Shown: one piece after another, positions 1 to 10,138 of the stretch | Numbering within the stretch: position 1 is the stretch's first letter | How the letters are laid out: every line of letters starts with the position of its first letter | Assembly (NCBI GenBank): GCA_004335835.1 | Contig: RWJK01001755.1 | Location: 1 to 64,000, forward strand | DNA: 64,000 nucleotides | From: Scenedesmus sp. ARA3 | Taxonomy: Eukaryota; Chlorophyta; Chlorophyceae; Sphaeropleales; Scenedesmaceae | Direction: 5' to 3' | Notes under the pieces: model-generated | Database searches by the model: none | What the model was told of the DNA's origin: nothing | The model's input: only the letters and a program-made list of their open reading frames with translations | Made by a program: the position numbers and the translations under genes

Positions 1-2535
1 TCAGCTGTGCCTGGCGTGATGGACGCGGTGGCCTGCACGCGCACTGCTGCTGCTGCCGCCTTGCTCTGGCCTGTGTAGCTGGGCAGCGTGAAGGTGAAGC
101 AGGAGCCCTTGCCCTCGCGGGAGCGCACCCACAGCTCGCCGCCGTGCGCCTTGACCAGCTCCTGCGTGATGCTCAGCCCCAGGCCAAAGCCGCCGTACTG
201 GCGGCTGATGCTGCCGTCAACCTGCAGCATAGACAGCATAGACAGGCACGCAGGCGTCCGTGGCTCAATTGAAGCTGCAACCTCCCAGGTGCTGTTCCAA
301 GAGCAGCACAGCGCAACGCTCTTACATGCAAGCTAGCAGGCAGCAGCTCATCAGTCAGTAGACATGCCCTGCAGCCGCCTCCCGGCCTTCCAAGCCTTCC
401 AATCACGCTACACATCATGCAGGCTGCTGTTGCAGACTGCTGCTGCAAATTGCTGCCGCGCCGCACCTGCTCGAAGGGCAGGAAGATGCTGGCCAGCTTG
501 TGCTTGGGGATGCCCACGCCTGTGTCGCTCACGTGCACCGCCACCCACTGGTGCTGGCCGTCGTGCCAGCTGGCAGACACGCGGATGGTGCCCTGGCGCG
601 TGAACTTGGCGGCGTTGCCCAGCAGGTTGTTCAGCACCTGACGCCAAGAGGCACGGCACGCGGCACAAACACACGCAGCAAGTTCAGGGGGTGTTACGGC
701 AGTACACATCGCAAACCTGGCTGTATCATTGCAGCATTTCAGCGCGCTCTAGATGACACACGGTGCGTGCTGTGCAGCTGTCTTTGCCCAGCTTGCTGCT
801 GCACCACACCACGTCACCCGCCCCACACTGCCGCACCTGGATGATGCGCCCGCTGTCCGCCCACACCGCCATGCCCTCAGGCACCTCGTTGCGCAGCGCC
901 ACCTCGTTGTCCACCAGGCTGCGCGTGAGGTCGGACACATCCCCCACCAGCTGCCGCAGCTCCAGCCGCTCCTGCTTCAGCACCAGGCGGTGCTGCCGCA
1001 GCGCTGCAGCGTCCATGACGTCGTTGATCAGCGCCAGCAGCCGCGCGCCGCTGGTGCGCACGATGTAGATCTGGCGGCGCACGCTCTCGTTGAGGATGCC
1101 GCAGCAGCCCGACAGCAGGCCCTCCGAGATGCCTGCGGGCGAAAGAGGGGCAGGGGAGGCAGGGGCAAGGGAGGCGCATAGTTTGAGCGGGTGTGTGGAG
1201 TAAGGGACGGTGTACATTCAAGAGGGACTGCGAACCAACGCACACACAAGGCAAACACAAAAAAAAACCTGACCCAGCTCTTGTTGTAGTAACATCACAC
1301 ATACTTCAACATCACAAATGGCCAGCAAGTGCCTTAAAAGTCAACAGCGGGTAACATGCAGCTCGCCGCAGCGGATGTGCCGCCGTCCCCCACCCCTCCC
1401 TCCGCCGCGCACCTATGATGCCGTTGAGCGGCGTGCGCAGCTCATGGGACACGCTGCTCATGAAGGCGTCCTTCTGCTCGATGACGCGCTTCAGCTCCTG
1501 GATGAGCGTCTGGCGGTGGCTCTCCTGGATCTGGCGCATCACGCCCTCGCGGCGGCAGTCCATGCCCTTGAAGCTGCCCAGCATCAGCCCGCAGCTGAAC
1601 ACCACCTGTTGGGGGGGTACAGCGCGCCGGCAGCAGGCAAACAGCATGCGCAGACCAGCGGGTTTCACGGGATGGCTTTTAGCATACCTAGTCTGGAGCC
1701 AAAGAACTTGTTAGTGTGCTGATGAAAAAGGATCTCTAGGGGTCATATGCATCACGGCTACAAGAGCAGAGACAGGCCGGCAGCGCAAGCATGGTGAGCA
1801 TGTGGACATCAATGCAGAGGCTGCAAACTGCCCATGCATGACACAGCTGACACTCATGTAAACTCTCCGTCAACGGCATCCACAAGTGTAACAGCCAAGC
1901 ACAATTGCTGATGCAGGCAGAAGGGCAGCAGCAGCAGGCGTCACACCTTTGCGGCGAAGTCGCAGCACAGGTTGACCACCTCCTCCGCCTCCAGCCCCAC
2001 CAGCCCAAACATGCGCAGGTCCCAGATCACGCCAAACGCACTCCACATGATCTGGCGCGGCAGCGGCACACACGGCACAACAATGCAAGCAGCACATAGT
2101 GAGGTCGGGAAGGCAGCATGGAGAATTGGCCAGTGCATGCTGTTTGGGCCTTGCAAGGGCCTGCTGCGGACAACAGCTGGTAGACACACCTGACAACATC
2201 TGCTGACTTTGCTTCAGGACAGCAAATTGCATGCAGGCATGCAGTGCTCAGTTGCTGCTGCTGCTCACCATGGTCGTGTAGTACACAAAGGTCATGGTGT
2301 GCCCAGCAGCGTGCTTGCTCACAACAGCCGCAGCCCTGCAGGCACAACAGCGCAGAAGACAGCGCATCATAAAACTGCACAGGGGTGCACCAGCTGCTAG
2401 GCGCTGGTAGCCCCTTCAGACGAGCCAAATTGTTGAGATACTGTTGGCTGACGACTTTTTCCGCTATAAACCAGGCGGCTGTGCACCGGAAATATGTGCT
2501 CCATGTGCTGAGCGAGTCCTGCTGGCAGGGGTATT

Positions 2536-2570
<35 letters not shown>

Positions 2571-4527
2571 ACCCTCTGCCGCAGCCTCCGCAGCTGCTGC
2601 TGCTGCTGCTGCTGCACTCACTCTTTGAGCCCTTGGTGCAGGTAGGGCACCAGCGGCAGGAAGAACATGTGCGACAGGCAGCCCAGGATCACTGCAGCCA
2701 GCAACACACACCACACCAAGGCACACAGCACAGTCAGCCAAACTGCCGCGCCCAGGGGCACACATGGCGTGCTCAGCTGCGGCACATTTATGCTGGCAGC
2801 ACAAGCAGCTGCAGCACGCGCACCAGCAAGTGACATCCTGCAAGGTGCTGCTTGCTGCTGAGCTACTGCAGCTGCAGAGCTGACTCCTCCAGAGTCCTTG
2901 CAACCAGCAGCACCGTGCTTGCTGCTGCGTTGCCGCTGCTGCATTCATGCTGCAGCACTGCTTGTTGCTGTGCAGCGCACCCGACAGCGAGCCTGTCGTC
3001 ATCGCTCCAGCGGCGCCAGTCACCAGCATCAGCTCCACGCACACAATGGCCTCAATCACCTGCACATGCAAAGGGGCGAGGCACCCGCAGCTAAGCTCAG
3101 AAGGGCTGCTGCTATCCGATCCACCTGCAGCAGCCTGCACTGTCGCTACTGCTGCAGAGGCATTGCCCGCTCCCAAGGCACCACTCAGTCGCTGCTGCTA
3201 TTTCTGCGCAACTGCTTCGCTGACTGATGCCCATCACCTGCCTGCTGCTGGCACCAGCGCTCCTTCCAACCTGCAAACCCTAACCCCCAACTGCTTGCTG
3301 ATGCCACAGCCCCAGCCCCAGTGTGCTCTGTGCTGCTGTCTGCCAGGCAGGCAGCAGCTGCGCATGCGCCTGGCGCACCTGCTTGCGTGAGATGCTGGTT
3401 GAGATCATCTTCACCAGCAGCAGGATGGTGGGCGTGGTGTGCATCCAGCAGATGTAGCGCTGCAGCATCACCCTGCAGGACAGCAGCACGGCAATTGCTG
3501 TGTCAACAACCAGCACACACACTGGAGCTCCACGCTGGCGTTTGACAGCTGCGCAGCACACATGTGAGGCCTGCGAGGGCTGTGCCAGCAACTGCCCGCC
3601 TGGTGCCGGTCACAGCAGCAGATGCGGTGCTAACGTCTGCCTGCACAGCACTTGATAGCCCCTGCTGCTTGCATAGCTCCTGCTGCTGCTGCTGCTGCTG
3701 TGGTGCTCACACTGTGCCGTTGGGTGCCGTGCCAATGGTTGCCCAGCCGTAGCGCACCAAGGCATTGGTCAGTGTGGCCATGCCCTTCACGAAGGCTGGC
3801 AGCAGCACCATGTCCAGCCTGCTGGTCTTCAGCTCAAAGCATGCACTCAGCACGTCAATGACAAAGGCCGTGCCAAACATGAACATGGAGCGGTCGTACA
3901 CCACGATCGGGACCTACGCAGCGAGCAGGCACAGTCAGTTCGGTTGCAATGAGCTCACTCTGAGCACCTAGCCGAGGAGTGAGTCACCATGTTGAGACGC
4001 AACCATTCAGCTGCTGCCAGACCAATGACACGGCATGTTCCGGCAGCTTTGCTGGCCGCCATCATGTGTGGATTCACGAAAGCAAGGCTGGTTCTGATCA
4101 TGCAATGCAAGGATGCAGCCAGGTCTCTGTTGCTGGTGGTCAGGTGAGTCAGCCTGTGTGCGGTGCGTGGCATGCTCACCTCTGCCCGCCATGTGGCTAC
4201 AGCCTGCTCAGAGTGCAGTACGCTCCTTGCCAGCAGCGACAGCAACATATAGGAGGCGATGCCCAACCTACATTCACAATAGCCATTCAATGGTCAAGTC
4301 CTTGATGCAGCAGCTGCTGCTGCTGCTGCATTCCAGTGCCAGGCAGTTGCCCAGACACCAAACGCTGCACAATTCTCCAGCGCGCCTCACATGATCCAGA
4401 TGACTCCCAGACGTGTTGGTGAAGAGCTGGCGCTGTCTCTGTACACAAGTCGTGCGCCATCAGCTGGGCCCTGCTGATGCTGCTTGGCACCACCACCTGC
4501 CTCGCTGCTGTTTTCGCCGCCCGGCAT
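1..4527 (-). CDS. HKR: Histidine-kinase rhodopsin (HKR-type opsin), 5' part; continues past the left edge
   Basis: Predicted light sensor: a retinal-binding opsin joined to a two-component histidine kinase. Exons (minus, 5' to 3') 4527-4391, 4267-4180, 3913-3711, 3472-3379, 3059-2981, 2691-2622, 2507-2391, 2335-2269, 2051-1947, 1605-1413, 1132-837, 637-467, 221-1 keep one frame for 613 codons. Start is ATG at 4527. Residues 1-45 are hydrophilic. Transmembrane segments follow; helix C carries RYxxWxxTTP (about 148-157), helix F reads WSAFGVIW (about 288-295), and helix G ends DFAAK, giving Asp316 and the Schiff-base Lys320. HisKA has SHELRTPLNGIIG with phospho-acceptor His374. HATPase boxes are NLLGNAAKFT (N), DTGVGIP (G1), FLPFEQ (F) and GGFGLGLSI (G2). 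The Asp85 position is Cys151 and the Asp96 position is Leu. Algal relatives continue into a receiver and often a guanylyl cyclase; that part lies outside the window. Family is firm; the loops around 2391-2507 are the least certain exons. Confidence 0.88.
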
Positions 4528-5905
4528 GATGGCACAGTGACCGTCATATGCATGTATATGTCACGATTGATCCATGCCAAACAGGCGAGAGGAGAACATG
4601 CAAAACTTTGTTGCCAGATTGTGCGCAGTCAGGTCGTTACCAAGCTCAGCTATGTGTGTCGTTTGTTCGTGTAAACATTTCGTGTCCACGCCTTCGTGTT
4701 GAGGCCTTTCAGCAGTGCTGTTTCGCTGTGCGCTTGATGATACGTATCTCACCCTATCTCTGAAATGACACGAACAATCCCGCAGCGTTGATCAGCAGGG
4801 TGCAAAACCTGTATTAGAAAGGGCTTGAATGTACTTTCAAAAGCTTTTGAAGATCCCGTTGAGCACAAACACTTCTCCAGCAAAATGTCAGGACCGACCA
4901 GACACCCTCCAAGACGACGACGGTATGAGCAACCCAAGTCTGGGGTTGGCTCACCCGCTTGTGGCGCACTTGTAAAACGTTTCGTACACGCGTACATGTA
5001 CATGCTACTGCAGTTCAAGCAGTAACGAGCTGCTGGCCTTGAAAGCACGTAATCGGCTGCTGTTGCTACAGCCTGCTCCTGCACAACCTCTCCTCTGTAG
5101 CAGCCAAAACTCAACTGTGTGCAGGCGTGATAGAACAGCAGCATAACCACCCTGCTCACAAGCTGCAAATGTATATTGATGGCAGGTTGCTTATGCAAAC
5201 GGACAGGTATTAATTAAGTAATCATGCGCGGTGCAGCAAGGCGGCAACACTCTTTGCACCAGGTCTCTTGCCCAGTTCCGGAGACTGGAAACACCCCTTG
5301 ATGAAAAGAGCAGGTTGAAACTAATCGCCCTCCTTGACAACACGGTTGCTTGGTACTTTAAACAGTCTCACTGAAACTAAAACTGGTCTGTTGTTGAACC
5401 AGACGCCCGCGGCACAGCTCCTAGCACAGCAGTCAAAGGTGAATTGTTGCCTTCGACATCAAACAAGTACGTCAGTGATATTGCAGCAGCGGAACACCTG
5501 CCACACCGAAGTCTGCAGCTGGCAGTGAATCGGCAGTGCCGTTGTTGCTGCCCGGCAGTAACATTGGCACATGGGTACATGGCCATAGCTACTTTTGTGC
5601 CGGAAGACATGCTTCAAATTCCGTCCAAGAAGGTTGTTCATGATGCTGGTACTAGTAAGCCACCGGCCATCCACATACAGAAACAAACGTTCCGGCGCTG
5701 GCTTTCCTTGCACATACTCTGTGACATTGAAATTAACTCGTGGTTGCCAAAGAATCCTGTGGTTGATATGAATAAAGCTGTTAGCTGTTAGTTGTGCCGT
5801 GCGAAACCCACCACATGCTGCTGCAGGTGGGCGCCTAGAGTATGAGGCTGTCTCGCAAGTCGCCCAACAGCGTCAGGGCAGCACACCAAAGCACGTTCGT
5901 ATCGT
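4528..5905. promoter_or_regulatory. Divergent intergenic region between the opsin-kinase and OPR genes
   Basis: This 1.4-kb stretch separates two genes read outward, so it should hold both promoters and 5' UTRs. It is visibly richer in A+T than the flanking exons. I see no convincing exon, RNA gene or named motif; open frames here lack the codon bias of neighbouring genes. Confidence 0.45.
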
Positions 5906-6211
5906 ATGTCTCATAGGATTGGCATGCACCACGTGTTGCAGGGCTTGCAGCCACGCTGGCCACCCAGTGCATTCAGCAGCAGCGGCGGCAGCAGCGGCAG
6001 CATCAGCTGTCCTATCCGTAGGTCTGAAGGGCAGTGCACACCCCAACGGCAGTGGCAGTCAAACCTAGTAGTAGCAGCAACTAGGCACTACATTCAGGCA
6101 TCCTCACAGGATGAGCTTGTGGGGACGCATGTGCTACGTGCAATCAGCAGCCAACACGCATCTCTCCAGCATAAGCAGCAGCAGCGTCAGCAGCAACAGC
6201 AACAACATCTA

Positions 6212-6243
<32 letters not shown>

Positions 6244-6720
6244 CCATCCAGGCAGACATGTGCAGCTGTCTGCAGCTGGGCAGGCGCGCATGCTCACCAG
6301 CCGCATCAGCTCAGCAGCAGACGCAGCGCAACTGCTGCTGGTGCTAGGGCAGCATGAGCAGCAGCTCGACTGCATCCATGTCAGTGCGGCTGTCAAGCAG
6401 GCCTGCAGGGTGCTGCGCATGCACCTGGCAGTGCCGGAGGATGCAGCAGCAGGGGACGCTCAGCAGCTGACACCACAGGCGCAGCTGAAGTGGATGCAGC
6501 AGCTGCAGCGGCTCGATGTGCAGCTACGCCTGCAGCAGCTGCGGCAGCAGCAGCAGCAGCAGCAGCAACCACTGGCACATCAGCAGCAGCAGGGTGCAGA
6601 GGACCTGCAGACCTCCAACACCCACCAGGAGCAGCAGCAGCAGCACCTGCAGTGGGTTGTAGATCAGCAGCTTGCGCCACATGCATTGGTGCAGCAGCAG
6701 CTGCAGCAGCACATTGAGTC

Positions 6721-6753
<33 letters not shown>

Positions 6754-9463
6754 AGACAACTGGCTGCTGCTGCTGCATCTGTTCCAGCTGGTGGCGCAGC
6801 ACGCACCTAGCATGGCCAGCCAGCAGCTGTGCACATGCCTCAACGGCCTGTGCCACCTGCTGCTGGCCCACCCTGGCCTGCCGCTGCTGGGCCTGCAGCC
6901 ATACCGCGCCGCCTTGCAGCAGCTGCTGCAGGCCTCAGCGCAGCAGCTGCACAGCTTTGACCATCGCGGCCTCAGCGTGCTGCTGCATGCTGCAGCGGCA
7001 GTTGCGCGTGCCCCGCTGGGGCTTGCTCCCAGCACGGGCTTCATGAAGCGCTGGTACAGCCGCAGCAGGGCAGTGATGCAGCAGGCCAGCCCGCTGGACC
7101 TGGCAATGGCCAGCTGGGCGCTAGGCAGGCTGGGAGCTTACCCTCCCAGCCAGTGGACTGCGGAATTTTTGATACACAGCAAGGTGAGCTGGCGGTGGCA
7201 CTGCCTGATGTGGCAGTCCGGCCGCACATGAGGCTCGGAGCTACAGGCACAGCAGGGTTCGTACAATACTGCTGCTGGCTCGAGGTAGTTCTGTGCACAG
7301 CTGCCAAACTTTGCGCCCTTTGTTCGTTGCTAAGAGTGCATGTTGTTGGCTGTGTTTCTGCTGCTTGAGCAGGCGGCGATCCCCCGCCTTGGGCCGCATG
7401 AGCTGCTGTTGCTGCTGCTGGGCGTGTCCTGCATGGAGCGCGTGCCCCGCCGCAGCAAGACAGCAGCAGCGGCACGCGCTGGCTGGCTGCCAGCTGCAGC
7501 ACGGCAGCTGCAGGCCCACCTCAACAGCTTAGACCCACAGCAGCTGAGTGGTGCACTGCTTGCATTTGGCAAGCTGCGCTACGCGCCCAGCCCGCAGTGG
7601 CTCGCAGCATACAGGCAGGAATGGGTCAGCCTGCAGCACAAGCTCAGTGCCAAGGATCATGCCCTGGTGCTGTGGGGAGTGGGGTCCCTGCCAGTTGCTG
7701 CAGCTGCAGGGGCGCAGCAGCTGGCGTGGGCCCGGCAGCTGCAGACAGCACTGCAGCAGTCGGTGAGCAGGCCAGCAGCAGCTGTGGCGGCTGTGGCCTT
7801 GCTGAAGCTGCGGCAGGCAGCACAGCAGCAGCAGCAGCAGCAGCAGGGAGGCAGCCAGGAGCTCTCCTCAGCTGCTGATGGCGTTCAACAGCAGGGAGAG
7901 CAGCAGCAGCAGCAGCAGGATGCGCAGGCGCTTCAGGAGCCTCAAACACAGCAAGCAGCAGCAGAGACTGCCATCACCCTGCAGCAGGGCCAGCAGCAGC
8001 AGCAGCAGCAGCAGCAGGAGGAGCTGCTGAGCAGCGCCTCGCTGCTGCACCCCACCGACTGCGCCATGGCTGTCTACGCGCTCGCCCGGCTGGGCCCTGC
8101 CAGTGTGGTGCCTGAGTTTGCTGCCTTCTGGCTAGCGCAGGCGCGCAGCCAGCAGGGCAGCATGAACAGCCAGGAGCTCGCCAGCTGCGTCTGGGCACTA
8201 GGCAGGCTGAAGCTACAGCCGCCTGAGGACTGGCTGCAGCAGCACCTGAGCTGTAGCGCGCAGCTGGCGGGCAGCATGAGCCACCAGCAGCTGGCAATGC
8301 TGCTGTACGGCTGCGCACGGCTGCAGGTGAGGCGGGTGCACTGTGGGCGGTCAGCTGCTGCTGGTGGTGATGCGGCTTGACATGGTGTTGTTGCATGGCC
8401 CACGCGATTAACTTGACCTGCACTGCACTTACAATGACCTGCACTGCACTTACAATGTGCCACCTTGACCTGCCCCTGCAGTTGTGGCTGGCTCTCTTAG
8501 CTTTGTATGTGGCTCTTAGCTTTGTATGTGGAGGGAGGTAACATCCCACGCCAAGTCGCAGATGTGTCATTGCTGTTTTCTTCACGCCACATTCTCTTCC
8601 ATGGTTGTAACCATTTATCTTGCACCCGCCGCTGCATGTGCAGTACCTGCCTGACGTGCTGGTCACCGCTGAGCTGCTGATGTCAGCCGCGGAGCAGCTG
8701 CCCGCCTTCAGCCCGCACAGCCTGGCGCTGCTGCTGCACGCGCTGGGACTGCTGCGCCTGAAGCCTAACAAGGAGTGGATGGCGCTGGCGCTGGAGCAGG
8801 CTCGCTACAGGTTCATGTGAGGAAAAAGCAATATTTCAGAACAACATTTATCCTCACTGAGGACATGTATGTACTTGCAGCTGTGTTAGTCACGTGTGTT
8901 TGTTAGCAGACATGCGTCAGGCCGGCGCATCCTGCGTAAGCTGTGCTGTGCATGACAAGCTGCTGCTGGTCAGCTGCCAATGGTGGGGTGCCTTTGCACT
9001 GCTTCTGCATCATCATTCAGCCGCACTATCTGATGGTGCGCCTTGTTTCTGACAAACCTGTGCTTCGCTGGTGCCTTGCCTCATGTGCTGCTGCTGCTGC
9101 TGTCACAGGCGCTTTGACGCGCAGGACTTTTGCGGTGTGCTGCTGGGGCTGTACCGCATGCGCTACCACCCGGGCCAGCGCTGGCTGGATGCATATGTGC
9201 AGGCGCTGGCGCTGAAGGTGCAGCTGCTGCCTCCGCAGCGGCATGCGCTGATTGTGGCTGTGCTGCGCGCGATGGGCTACAGCTGCCAGGGGCGGCCCTT
9301 TGCCTGGGTCATGGATGAGGCTGCAGTGGCCGCCATGTGTGACAGGGATGGCAGCAGAGGTAGCAGCAGCAGCAAAAGCAGACCCCAGGAGAACAGCGGC
9401 AGTAGCAGAGGCAGCAATGACACGGCTGATGCGGCGGTGCAGTCAGCACCTGCTGACTTGTAG
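5906..9463 (+). CDS. OPR-like (octotricopeptide repeat) organelle RNA-binding protein with polyGln tracts
   Basis: Four exons, 5906-7183, 7373-8326, 8644-8816 and 9109-9463, join in frame to 919 codons and a TAG; the codon split at 8816/9109 restores ATG (Met). The first ~60 residues are Ser/Arg-rich with few acids, as in organelle transit peptides. From about residue 290 a repeated pattern appears: a hydrophobic helix ending ALGRL or similar, then a Pro-rich turn and a Trp, for example WALGRLGAYPPSQW, LLAFGKLRYAPSPQW, WALGRLKLQPPEDW, LHALGLLRLKPNKEW and LYRMRYHPGQRW. This is the helix-PPxxW pattern of OPR proteins, which bind chloroplast or mitochondrial RNAs in green algae and control their stability, splicing or translation. 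Long Gln runs (for example codons at 6541-6570, 6721-6750 and 7991-8017) interrupt the repeats. Target RNA cannot be read from sequence. A generic helical-repeat protein is the alternative. Confidence 0.75.
8414..8531. repeat. Two short tandem duplications in an intron of the OPR gene
   Basis: Within intron 2, a 21-bp unit is repeated exactly (8414-8434, 8435-8455), and a 19-bp unit beginning ctcttagc is repeated exactly (8494-8512, 8513-8531). They look like recent slippage duplications and carry no coding potential. Confidence 0.9.
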
Positions 9464-10138
9464 GCAGCAGTTGATGTTGTGGGCACAGCTGGTTGCCTGC
9501 AGCAGATGACATGGCAGGAATCCTGTCCTATTTCGTGATGAAGAGCTTGCTAAAGCCAGCCGACTGCTTGTGAATACACACGTACTTTGTCAAGGAGAGC
9601 CCGGATGATTTTTCAAAACATACAGGGCCTGTAACACCTGTGACACACTTGGTTCAGGCTGATCCTAGCACCTGCAGGATCTCGCCATGCACTGTCTGCG
9701 CACCCCACAGCATGGCATCCCATAACTGGTACTGATTGCAGCTGGCCGAGCCCATGTTCGTTCACTTGTGACCATTGGCACGGCTCATAGGATGAAGTGC
9801 CGGCATCCCACTGGGCGTGGTTCAGGGGCTTACATCAGCATAACTGTCATCCTCAGCAAGCAGGACGCAAAGCTGTAGCCCGAATCCGATGAGATGGCAC
9901 ACTGAGCGATCTGCACTTTACGTTTGACATTCCTGCTCCTGCTTGCTTGGTCATCGGGTGCACTTCCCCGTTGTCCTCGGACCGAAGCGCAGTTGCTGTG
10001 TACCGCGGCACCGCTTTGAGGTGTCACTGCAGCAAACATACTTCATAATGCAAAGGCTCAGCACAGAATCCGGCATGCGTTGAAGCACTGTTGAGGTTGC
10101 AGCTGAGGCAGCAGCAAGCAACCACCAAACAAGGTCTC
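9464..10138. other. Intergenic region: OPR 3' UTR and upstream region of the next gene
   Basis: Both flanking genes read rightward. The stretch holds a TGTAA motif 167 bases after the OPR stop and otherwise nothing I can name. There is no in-frame ATG between the stop at 10046 and the start at 10139. Confidence 0.5.
9630..9634 (+). terminator. Candidate polyadenylation signal TGTAA for the OPR gene
   Basis: TGTAA is the usual near-upstream polyadenylation element of chlorophycean nuclear genes. This copy lies 167 bases past the OPR stop codon. A five-base motif is expected about once per kilobase by chance. Confidence 0.35.

Noticed and set aside
4180..4580. Alternative frame reading LMAHDLCTETAPALHQHVW
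   Set aside because: It leaves one base at the donor near 4390, which does not fit the next exon. The frame from ATG 4527 leaves two and continues the membrane helix.
10091..10138. TTG start for the GUCD1-like gene
   Set aside because: Nuclear genes start at ATG; the first in-frame ATG is 10139.
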